From positions 1 through 6,256 of the forward strand of contig DAOUUD010000106.1 of NCBI GenBank assembly GCA_030668345.1: DNA of 6,256 nt, read 5' to 3'. The position numbers were made by a program, and so were the translations under genes. Below, in pieces: positions 1 through 5,537 of the stretch. Below the pieces are notes generated by a model. The model made no database searches. It was given only the letters and a program-made list of their open reading frames with translations, and was not told the DNA's origin. How positions within the stretch are numbered: position 1 is the stretch's first letter; every line of letters begins with the position of its first letter. The DNA comes from Candidatus Cloacimonadota bacterium (lineage in GTDB: Bacteria; Cloacimonadota; Cloacimonadia; Cloacimonadales; TCS61).

Positions 1-642
1 AGTCTCAAAGAAATAGAATCCGTGCTTAATTATTGCACTTAACACTTCATCTTTAGGTGGTTTTGCATTCAATGAAAACCCAAGATCATATTTGTTGAAT
101 TTTTCAAAGATTTCTTGAGAAGCATTGAAGGCGTGCAGAAATCCCCGTACTTTCGGGAAATTATTCTTCAATATTTTATCTAATTCGTAATATTGTTTCA
201 CGGTATGAAAAACTACAGGAAGATCGTAATTCTTTGCTAAATCTAATTGCATCAACAGAATTTTCTTTTGCCATTCGAAATTGTCTTTACGATTATCCAG
301 TCCAATCTCACCGATCGCAATAATATCTTTTGCTTCACAGTATTTTATCAATAACTCAAAATCATCTTCCGAACTTTTATCGTAATATGGATGAATTCCT
401 GCCGTCCATAAAATTGTATCTTGGAATTCACTGATTTGTTTTGAATTCATTAATTCAAATTCTTCTTGGCATAATGCATTTGAAATAAATCTAGAAATCC
501 CAACTTCTTTTGCATTAGAAATTTCTATATCTAAATTAGAAAGAATTCTCTCATCACTTAGATGACAGTGTACATCAATAAAACCAAAAGACTTTGCGTA
601 GGGTTTTGACATCCGCAAAGTTGAATTATCAAAAGTCTGCAT
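1..642 (-). CDS. TatD-family metal-dependent hydrolase (DNase-like), C-terminal part outside the window
   Basis: The 214 visible codons show a TatD-family amidohydrolase-fold protein; members are metal-dependent deoxyribonucleases or phosphoesterases in the cytoplasm. Visible motifs, counted from the start at 642: D23-V-H25-C-H27 (N-terminal metal ligands), GIHP at 82-85, GEIGLD at 111-116 with ligand Glu112, LPVVFHT at 141-147 with His146, and HAFN at 170-173 with His170. The frame runs off at F-F-E-T, just before the Asp that in this family follows as the last metal ligand (the usual ETD motif). About 50 residues are therefore missing from a usual length near 260. The start is uncertain: ATG at 642 lies 9 nt after the stop of the upstream FecR-domain gene, and an in-frame ATG at 612 is equally possible; neither has a good Shine-Dalgarno site. 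The close spacing suggests one transcript with the FecR gene. G+C is about one third in the segments I counted, lower than its neighbour. The exact subfamily (TatD, YcfH, YjjV) cannot be told. Confidence 0.88.
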   Translation of the reverse strand, partial: MQTFDNSTLRMSKPYAKSFGFIDVHCHLSDERILSNLDIEISNAKEVGISRFISNALCQEEFELMNSKQISEFQDTILWTAGIHPYYDKSSEDDFELLIKYCEAKDIIAIGEIGLDNRKDNFEWQKKILLMQLDLAKNYDLPVVFHTVKQYYELDKILKNNFPKVRGFLHAFNASQEIFEKFNKYDLGFSLNAKPPKDEVLSAIIKHGFYFFET

Positions 643-651
643 TAAACTTTA

Positions 652-2766
652 TTAAAACCTAAACTCTACACCCATACTCATCGATGTGATGGTCTCATCC
701 TCACCTTTAATCTTCCCATCATTATTCAAATCGACATAGCGTTCTTGATAGCTTCCTACCAGTTGAGTGTTCCCACCTAAAGAATAACCAAGAGTACCAT
801 TGATAATAGCATTAGATGTTTTAAATTCGGTTAATTTATCGAAGTTGGTTTGTGTATAACCGATCTCAGCTTTTGTAAGTTTGGGACTAAATTTTGTATC
901 GAAACTGGCTTTACCCCACAAGGAGCGGAAATTTACATCATCTTCACCATACATATCTTCATAAGCTACAGTGAGGTAAATGAAATTTAAAAGATTAGCT
1001 GTAATACTACCATACCAACCCTGGGACTTGGTCATATCTTTCAGAAGATTTTCTTTTGTTATTACGTTATCAATATCAGTGTAAACAACAGCCCTTTGCT
1101 CATCATAAAGCTGGTCGAAGAAAGCAGGCATAAAGTCATCCTGGTAGATTCTAAATTCCAGGTTCATGTGGAAGATCAGGAATTTTGAGTAAAAGCCCGG
1201 GAAAATAAATCCCATTTTATGATCGATGATCTGAGCAGCTTCACCATAATGGCTCAGGTAGAAAAGTTTATTAGTCACAAGGGGAAGTTCATAATCTACA
1301 CCTAAGACGGTTACAGCATCGTCTTCAAAATCTGAGAATGATGGATTACGTTGTGCGTTCATAATATCTGAATGAAACCAATCGTAAAATCCAGTTGAAT
1401 CTGTATGTTCAGGCATAGAAACATATATATCAACCCAATAATCTTCGTTGCGATCTACTTCATTATGCCAATCTTCGTCGAATGGATAATCATCAAAATG
1501 ATCGGGATAATTATCATCATCGGAATCGAGTAAACCTTTATACTGGTTACGATCATGCGCCACAGTTCCACCGAAAATAAGATTTTTAAAGAGTGGTATC
1601 TCTGTATTATTCAATGGTTTGATAGTCAATCTTCCACCCAGAATTTCATTTTTAACAGCATTTGCAGTAAATATTTCTGCAGTCATTCCAGCAACAGGAA
1701 GTTTTCCTCCAAGTTGAATACCGATCTGTTTATATTCAGGATAACGCAACATATTGGAATAATCTTTCATAACCAGACCGTGCCCTAAAGTATAGGATTT
1801 AAAGCCACCGAGTCTTCCGTAAAAAGAATCTCCACGTTGACCATAACGCAGGTAGTAGATCTTATTCACATAATCTTCAAAGTCATCCCAGTCTTCTTTA
1901 CGAACGTTGCCATTGCTATCTATCATAAAATCTACATCCAATCCCAAACCAAATTTACCGAAAACCAGTTCCGGCATCAGGCGAATTTGAGTGTATGTGT
2001 TATCACCCAGCATTACAGTTCCTACACCGCCACCCATGTTGAACGGACCAGCGTCTCTATGTGATTCTTCTTCCGGTATTTCAATTTCCGGTTCCGGTTG
2101 TTCAATGGGTGGAATTTCTTCTTCTTCGATCTGTTCGGGTTCTTCAATTTCGATAGGTTCAAGCTCTTCGTTGATAAAAGTGCTGGTAGATTCACCGATC
2201 TCATTCGGATCGATTGCAGTGATAAGAATGGGTCCCTGTCCTGTACTTGTACCTCTCTGTCCTGCCCGGATGAGAGCAGTTTCTCCATCGAGCTTATTCT
2301 GGAAATGGACTTCTCCTTCAAAAGAATAAAGATTGGTTAAACCTTCTTCGGTTACATTCATCAGGAAGTTCGTACCTTTCACGGAAGCGACTGTTGTGGA
2401 TGTTTCAATTTCGAACTTGCCGGTACCCTTTTCTACTTTAGCCCACAATTCTCCAATTTTCAATACACTTTTCTTGTCTGTTTTTCCTTTTTCCTGAGTA
2501 GTGTTTATATTCAAAATGCTATTTGGGAACAGCTTAACTAGCGAGCTTTGATCTGCAAACTTTACAGCAGCATAAGATTCGTTTTTCGTTTCAAGTTCGT
2601 CGCCATTAAAAAGTCGATCTCCAACCAGAGCAGGAGAGATTTGCTGATTGCGGGTAAGATTTACTACACCTTTCACCTTTAGAGTTTGTGCTATAAAATC
2701 AATTCCAGAAAGATTGAAAGCAAGTACCATCTCAATAATAATACAAAGAAATATTTTCCTGTTCAT
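652..2766 (-). CDS. exported FecR-domain protein with acidic linker and probable outer-membrane beta-barrel domain
   Basis: 704 residues. Residues 1-26 look like a signal peptide: NRK, a hydrophobic stretch, possible cleavage after FIA. Residues about 28-172 match a FecR domain (iron-dicitrate sensor FecR/PF04773 type), with the typical G-D-x-L/L-x-T-x-x-x-S start region, a KIGELWAKVEK segment and the TTVASVKGTNF signature at 124-134. Residues 198-236 are an acidic Glu/Pro/Ile linker. Residues 244-704 are rich in alternating aromatic/Gly strands and end in Phe704, as expected for a BAM-assembled outer-membrane barrel. This domain also holds Asp-rich loops: 414-430 resembles a thrombospondin type-3 repeat, and 679-690 fits an EF-hand/dockerin loop (D679, N681, D683, G684, I686, D690). 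Inference: the FecR domain lies in the periplasm and the Ca-binding loops face outside. There is no sigma factor gene beside it, so a classical FecIR anti-sigma role is not supported. The start is fixed by GGAGGT 6 nt upstream of ATG. It is the first gene of the leftward unit; the tatD-like gene follows. Confidence 0.82.
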   Translation of the reverse strand: MNRKIFLCIIIEMVLAFNLSGIDFIAQTLKVKGVVNLTRNQQISPALVGDRLFNGDELETKNESYAAVKFADQSSLVKLFPNSILNINTTQEKGKTDKKSVLKIGELWAKVEKGTGKFEIETSTTVASVKGTNFLMNVTEEGLTNLYSFEGEVHFQNKLDGETALIRAGQRGTSTGQGPILITAIDPNEIGESTSTFINEELEPIEIEEPEQIEEEEIPPIEQPEPEIEIPEEESHRDAGPFNMGGGVGTVMLGDNTYTQIRLMPELVFGKFGLGLDVDFMIDSNGNVRKEDWDDFEDYVNKIYYLRYGQRGDSFYGRLGGFKSYTLGHGLVMKDYSNMLRYPEYKQIGIQLGGKLPVAGMTAEIFTANAVKNEILGGRLTIKPLNNTEIPLFKNLIFGGTVAHDRNQYKGLLDSDDDNYPDHFDDYPFDEDWHNEVDRNEDYWVDIYVSMPEHTDSTGFYDWFHSDIMNAQRNPSFSDFEDDAVTVLGVDYELPLVTNKLFYLSHYGEAAQIIDHKMGFIFPGFYSKFLIFHMNLEFRIYQDDFMPAFFDQLYDEQRAVVYTDIDNVITKENLLKDMTKSQGWYGSITANLLNFIYLTVAYEDMYGEDDVNFRSLWGKASFDTKFSPKLTKAEIGYTQTNFDKLTEFKTSNAIINGTLGYSLGGNTQLVGSYQERYVDLNNDGKIKGEDETITSMSMGVEFRF

Positions 2767-2771
2767 TTTTT

Positions 2772-2777
2772 ACCTCC
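2772..2777 (-). promoter_or_regulatory. Shine-Dalgarno site of the FecR-domain gene
   Basis: Read on the minus strand this is GGAGGT, 5 to 6 nt from the ATG at 2766. It is a near-perfect site and fixes the start of the 704-residue protein. Confidence 0.85.
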
Positions 2778-2790
2778 GAATTTTTTTCTT

Positions 2791-2819
2791 AAAATCTTAA
2801 TAAAGAATTTCGATGTCAA
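2791..2819 (-). promoter_or_regulatory. possible sigma-70 promoter for the FecR-domain/tatD unit
   Basis: On the minus strand a perfect TTGACA (2819-2814) is followed after 17 nt by GATTTT (2796-2791), which matches only 3 of 6 positions of TATAAT. It lies in the divergent intergenic region about 25 nt upstream of the start codon. The -35 box is convincing; the -10 box is weak. Confidence 0.35.
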
Positions 2820-2821
2820 GG

Positions 2822-2834
2822 ATTATCAGATAAT
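2822..2834. promoter_or_regulatory. 13-bp dyad ATTATC-A-GATAAT, possible operator
   Basis: A perfect 6+6 inverted repeat around a single central A lies between the two divergent -35 boxes. Its place would suit a regulator acting on both units, but short AT-rich dyads also arise by chance, and no regulator gene is visible in the window. Confidence 0.2.
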
Positions 2835-2848
2835 GAAATGAAATTTGC

Positions 2849-2878
2849 TTGAAATGTGTTTCTTTTAGTAGACAAAAT
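2849..2878 (+). promoter_or_regulatory. possible sigma-70 promoter for the NFACT-queC unit
   Basis: TTGAAA (2849-2854, 5 of 6 matches to TTGACA) is followed after 18 nt by CAAAAT (2873-2878, 4 of 6 matches). Transcription would begin near 2885, about 40 nt ahead of the first gene. This is the best candidate in the region, but it is not strong. Confidence 0.3.
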
Positions 2879-2923
2879 AAGGATTATTTTTTACCTGTTC
2901 AAAGATAGTTTGGAGAAGAAATA

Positions 2924-4375
2924 ATGCAATACAGGTTTTTGGCAGAGTGGGCAAAAGAGAATTCAGAACAGGATCTGATCTTTCAAGTGCTGGAAAGATT
3001 TGAAGACCAGTATATTATCAGGTTCAGGAAACAAAAAACAGTATTGCAGATCAACTTATCTTCATCGGACTGTTTCTGCTTTTTCACAGAAAGAAGATCG
3101 CTTCCTTTTGAAGAAAAAAAGGAATTATCAAATTTTAATGATCATCTCAAAAACGCTAGATTAAATGCCATATCCATTTCAGAACAAGACAGGATCATCG
3201 TGCTGGATTTTTCTGTAATCGATATTTATAATCAGAGGGTTTTATACAAACTGGTGCTGGAATTGATCCCTCGATATCAGAATATTATCCTGCAAAAAGA
3301 TAAAACTATTATTGATTGCATGAAAAAAGTAAGTTTCGCGGAAAACAGGCACCGTCAGCTTCTACCCGGTGTGGAATATTTTCCTCCTCCCTCAGATTAT
3401 AAGATCCAAATAGGCAAGATCGAATATCCTGTTACTGTTTCTTCCAAACTGAAAATTGAAGAGATAAATGATGAAGCCCCGGGCTTCTCGAATATGAATA
3501 CAACCTTTGAAGATTTGTATTACAATGGGATTTTTAAAAAGAGAAATGATCAACTTCGCAGACAGAAAATTGCTGTAGTTTCCAAAAAAATAAAGCAAAA
3601 ACAACGCAAAATAGAAAAACTGAAAGAGGAACTGGAGAATACCGGAAAAGAAGAGAAATGGAAACAATCTGCTGAACTTATGAAGGCAAATTTTGATAAG
3701 ATAAAAAAAGGGATGAAATCTATAACTATACCAAATTATTATCAAGATGGCTTTCCTGATATGGAAATTATGTTGGATATAACAAAAAACGCAAAACAGA
3801 ATATGGAATTTTATTTTAAGAAATATCGTAAAGCCAGAGACGGGAAGATCAAAATAGCTGAACAGATAGATAAAACGAATGATGAAATCGAATTACTGGA
3901 AAAAGAAATATTTGAGATCGAAGAGATGGAATTCATTCTGGCAGATGAAAAACAACAGACGAAAAAGAAATCCAAAGCACAAAGTAACTATAAGAAACTG
4001 ACCATAGATGAAAATTGGGAGATCTATATTGGCAGGACGAGCAAAGAAAACGACCAGCTCACAACCAGGTTTGCCAAACCGCATGATTGGTGGTTTCATA
4101 CCCGCATTTTTCGAGGAACGCATGTTATCCTGCGCGATCTGAATAAAAAAGAATTACCGGACAATTTGAAATACCTCTGCTGCCAGCTGGCGGCATATTA
4201 CAGCAAGGCGAAAAAGTCTTCCAATGTACCCGTGGATTATACTCAAGTGCGCTATGTACGCAAACCGCATGGTGCTGCTGTGGGATATGTAACCTATACA
4301 AATCAAAAAACGCTTTATGTTGACCCGATCGATTTCAGGGAAGCAGCGAAGATCATTAAGAAATTAAGGAATTGA
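2924..4375 (+). CDS. rqcH: NFACT-family ribosome quality control protein (RqcH/Rqc2/FbpA-like)
   Basis: 483 residues. In Bacillus subtilis RqcH binds stalled 50S-peptidyl-tRNA complexes and recruits tRNA-Ala to add C-terminal alanine tails that mark the peptide for degradation. Visible layout: NFACT-N about 1-160, with the D89-R90 pair in EQDRIIVL (the DR pair needed for tailing in RqcH) and RQLLPGVEYFPPP at 144-156; a short linker about 157-193; two charged coiled-coil helices about 205-255 and 290-345; NFACT-R about 360-465, with G370-R371, N376-D377-x-L-T, D388-W-W-x-H392, G398-x-H400-V-I and the YYSKAK...VPVDYTQVRYVRKPHG block at 425-450. It is shorter than the roughly 570 residues of Bacillus RqcH because the helix-hairpin-helix region between NFACT-N and the coiled coil seems to be missing. 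GGAG at 2912-2915, 8 nt before ATG, supports the start. The stop is TGA and is followed 7 nt later by the queC start. Tailing activity in this organism is an inference from the retained DR pair. Confidence 0.88.
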   Translation: MQYRFLAEWAKENSEQDLIFQVLERFEDQYIIRFRKQKTVLQINLSSSDCFCFFTERRSLPFEEKKELSNFNDHLKNARLNAISISEQDRIIVLDFSVIDIYNQRVLYKLVLELIPRYQNIILQKDKTIIDCMKKVSFAENRHRQLLPGVEYFPPPSDYKIQIGKIEYPVTVSSKLKIEEINDEAPGFSNMNTTFEDLYYNGIFKKRNDQLRRQKIAVVSKKIKQKQRKIEKLKEELENTGKEEKWKQSAELMKANFDKIKKGMKSITIPNYYQDGFPDMEIMLDITKNAKQNMEFYFKKYRKARDGKIKIAEQIDKTNDEIELLEKEIFEIEEMEFILADEKQQTKKKSKAQSNYKKLTIDENWEIYIGRTSKENDQLTTRFAKPHDWWFHTRIFRGTHVILRDLNKKELPDNLKYLCCQLAAYYSKAKKSSNVPVDYTQVRYVRKPHGAAVGYVTYTNQKTLYVDPIDFREAAKIIKKLRN

Positions 4376-4378
4376 GGT
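4374..4378 (+). promoter_or_regulatory. Shine-Dalgarno site of queC, overlapping the NFACT stop codon
   Basis: GAGGT begins inside the TGA stop of the upstream gene and lies about 5 nt before a GTG start at 4383. It supports the non-ATG start and suggests translational coupling of the two genes. Confidence 0.75.
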
Positions 4379-4382
4379 AAAA

Positions 4383-5069
4383 GTGAATAAAGCAATAGTT
4401 CTCGTAAGTGGGGGAATGGACAGTCTTGTTACTGCTGCAATTGCAAAAAAAGAATGTGATGAAATTTATTTTATGCATTTGAATTACGGGCAGAGAACGG
4501 AAGTGCGCGAGCTGCGTTCTTTCCGTAAAATGAAAGATTTCTTCAAACCCAAGGATGTACTCATAGTCGATGTGAGCTACTTGAAAGATATTGGTGGTTC
4601 CAGCCTTACCGACGAGAATATGGAAATTAAGGATTTTGATGGTTCTAATGAAGTCCCCACTTCCTATGTGCCTTTCAGGAATGCTCATCTCATCACGATA
4701 GCTGCCAGTTGGGCAGAAGTTATCGGAGCAAATAGAATTTATATCGGAGCAGTGAAAGAAGACAGTTCCGGCTACCCCGATTGCCGTGAGAGCTTTTATA
4801 AGGCGATAGGGAAAGCTATCGATCTGGGAACAAAAGATGAAACAGAAATTGAGATAATCACCCCAATAATTCATAAAAAGAAATCTGAGATAATCAAATT
4901 GGGAGTGAAGCTGGGTGCTCCCCTGGAATTGAGCTGGAGTTGTTATAAGAACAATAATATTGCCTGCGGGAAATGTGATAGTTGTATGCTGCGTATTAAT
5001 GCCTTTAAAAAAGCCGGCATTAGAGATCCGATTCCTTATGAGATAGAGATAGATTGGGGAATAAATTAA
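4383..5069 (+). CDS. queC: 7-cyano-7-deazaguanine (preQ0) synthase QueC
   Basis: 228 residues, the normal size for QueC. QueC uses ATP and ammonia to turn 7-carboxy-7-deazaguanine into preQ0, the precursor of queuosine in tRNA (and of some DNA modifications), in the cytoplasm. Visible: the PP-loop ATP pyrophosphatase motif S9-G-G-M-D-S14; a LNYGQR segment about residue 34; PTSYVPFRNAHLITIAASWAE about 97-117, the nucleotide and substrate-binding block; and the C-terminal zinc-binding cysteines C187, C195, C198 and C201 in the pattern C-x7-CGKCDSC. All expected catalytic and metal residues are present, so the protein should be active. The start is GTG with GAGGT upstream. No queD, queE or folE is in the window, so the rest of the pathway must lie elsewhere. 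The last two codons and the stop may have been changed by insertion of the cassette that begins directly at the stop codon; a reconstructed ancestral end would be Ile-Ile-TGA rather than Ile-Asn-TAA. Confidence 0.95.
   Translation: MNKAIVLVSGGMDSLVTAAIAKKECDEIYFMHLNYGQRTEVRELRSFRKMKDFFKPKDVLIVDVSYLKDIGGSSLTDENMEIKDFDGSNEVPTSYVPFRNAHLITIAASWAEVIGANRIYIGAVKEDSSGYPDCRESFYKAIGKAIDLGTKDETEIEIITPIIHKKKSEIIKLGVKLGAPLELSWSCYKNNNIACGKCDSCMLRINAFKKAGIRDPIPYEIEIDWGIN
5059..5064 (+). repeat. left copy of GAATAA, possible 6-bp target-site duplication
   Basis: GAATAA here recurs at 5531-5536, directly outside the right repeat array. Collapsing the two copies gives queC ending ATA-ATA-TGA, with the A-TGA overlapping the trmFO ATG. 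The left copy lies 4 nt outside the left repeat and the right copy abuts its repeat, so the fit is asymmetric and the AT-rich match could be chance. Confidence 0.4.
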
Positions 5070-5097
5070 ACACCGAAAACACCGAATACACTGATTT
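5069..5097 (+). repeat. left terminal array, three 9-bp units
   Basis: After the leading AA come CACCGAAAA (5071-5079), CACCGAATA (5080-5088) and CACTGATTT (5089-5097). The core is CAC(C/T)GA and the units degrade inward. The first unit begins 2 nt after the queC stop codon. The array is the inverted partner of 5501-5530. Confidence 0.75.
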
Positions 5098-5111
5098 TTT
5101 ATAAAATATTT

Positions 5112-5117
5112 AGGGGG
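5112..5117 (+). promoter_or_regulatory. Shine-Dalgarno site of the GxxExxY gene
   Basis: AGGGGG lies 5 nt before the ATG at 5123. This strong site is carried inside the cassette, so the gene brings its own translation start. TATAAA at 5100-5105 could be a -10 box, but no convincing -35 box lies at the right distance. Confidence 0.7.
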
Positions 5118-5122
5118 ATTGT

Positions 5123-5497
5123 ATGGTTGAGTTACTTTATGTAGATCTAACAGAAAAGATCAGACAGGCTGCATTTGAAGTGCATGAGTACTTTGGATGT
5201 GGTTTTTTAGAAAAGGTATATGAGAATGCTTTAAAATACAAGTTAGAATTATTAAGTTTTGATATTAAACAACAATTTCCGATTCCTGTTTATTTTATTA
5301 ATGATACAAAAGTTGGTGATTATTTTGTTGATTTATTTGTTGAAAATAAGATCATTATTGAACTGAAGACAGTTTCTTCTTTAGATAAAATTCATTTTGC
5401 TCAAGTAAAGAATTATTTAAAAGCGACCAATATTAAGTTAGGATTGTTAATAAATTTTGGAACTCAAAAACTCCAATTCAAAAGAATAATTTTATAA
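5123..5497 (+). CDS. GxxExxY family protein (PD-(D/E)XK nuclease-like)
   Basis: 124 residues, the usual size of the GxxExxY family (PDDEXK_3, PF13366). The signature is G27-F-L-E30-K-V-Y33 after an N-terminal helix (I-R-Q-A-A-F-E-V-H-E). The core resembles a PD-(D/E)XK nuclease: D70 in VGDYFVDLFV, E80-L-K82 in IIIELKTV, and a motif like Q94-V-K-N-Y98 seen in RecB-type nucleases. All candidate catalytic residues are present, so it is not visibly decayed. The biochemical role of the family is, as far as I know, unproven; DNA or RNA cleavage is inferred from the fold. The ATG has a strong AGGGGG site 5 nt upstream. The gene is much richer in A+T (25.6% G+C) than its neighbours, favours TTA, ATT, TTT and GAT, and lies between inverted repeat arrays. 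Foreign origin is therefore likely. Confidence 0.92.
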   Translation: MVELLYVDLTEKIRQAAFEVHEYFGCGFLEKVYENALKYKLELLSFDIKQQFPIPVYFINDTKVGDYFVDLFVENKIIIELKTVSSLDKIHFAQVKNYLKATNIKLGLLINFGTQKLQFKRIIL

Positions 5498-5500
5498 GTA

Positions 5501-5530
5501 TTTTCGGTGATTTCAGTGTTTTTCGGTGTT
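5501..5530 (-). repeat. right terminal array, three units, inverted relative to the left array
   Basis: Read on the minus strand from the outside inward: AACACCGAAAAA (5530-5519), CACTGAAAT (5518-5510) and CACCGAAAA (5509-5501). The spacing is again 9 to 10 bp and the core is CAC(C/T)GA. In RNA the two arrays could pair as an imperfect stem of about 26 bp, putting the GxxExxY gene in the loop. Confidence 0.75.
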
Positions 5531-5536
5531 GAATAA
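5531..5536 (+). repeat. right copy of GAATAA, possible target-site duplication
   Basis: This copy directly follows the right repeat array and matches 5059-5064. It ends one base before the trmFO ATG. Confidence 0.4.
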
Positions 5537-5537
5537 T

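Larger units (their letters stand above)
5069..5530. mobile_element. putative GxxExxY cassette bounded by inverted 9-bp repeat arrays
   Basis: The unit holds one gene (GxxExxY family) between two terminal arrays in opposite orientation. The outermost 11 bp, AACACCGAAAA at 5069-5079, recur inverted at 5520-5530. The gene is 25.6% G+C by direct count (96 of 375), against about 40% in the queC segments I counted. It interrupts the otherwise tightly packed NFACT-queC-trmFO order, beginning at the queC stop and ending 7 nt before the trmFO ATG. There is no transposase or integrase of a known class. That it is mobile is an inference from the ends, the composition, the position and the possible GAATAA duplication. 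From memory, GxxExxY genes in other bacteria often sit beside short A-rich repeats of this kind, but I could not verify this. Confidence 0.55.

Noticed and set aside
1991..2329. Plus-strand Ser/Ile-rich open frame opposite the FecR gene
   Set aside because: Low-complexity antisense of the acidic Glu/Pro linker, with no ribosome-binding site or recognisable domain. The minus-strand gene has a signal peptide, a FecR domain and GGAGGT.
4373..4390. NFACT read-through of its TGA (genome-wide TGA recoding)
   Set aside because: The GAGGT/GTG start of queC overlaps the stop sensibly, and all 17 Trp codons in intact genes are TGG. The evidence favours the standard code, though the window alone cannot exclude rare recoding.
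4356..4874. Minus-strand 172-residue open frame opposite queC
   Set aside because: Antisense shadow of a complete, motif-confirmed queC. It has no recognisable features.
5069..5530. CRISPR-like repeats
   Set aside because: Units are 9 bp with no spacers and the two arrays are inverted; there are no cas genes nearby.
5498..5537. Right repeat array as a rho-independent terminator
   Set aside because: The units are direct repeats of each other and not self-complementary. There is no GC-rich hairpin with a T tract.
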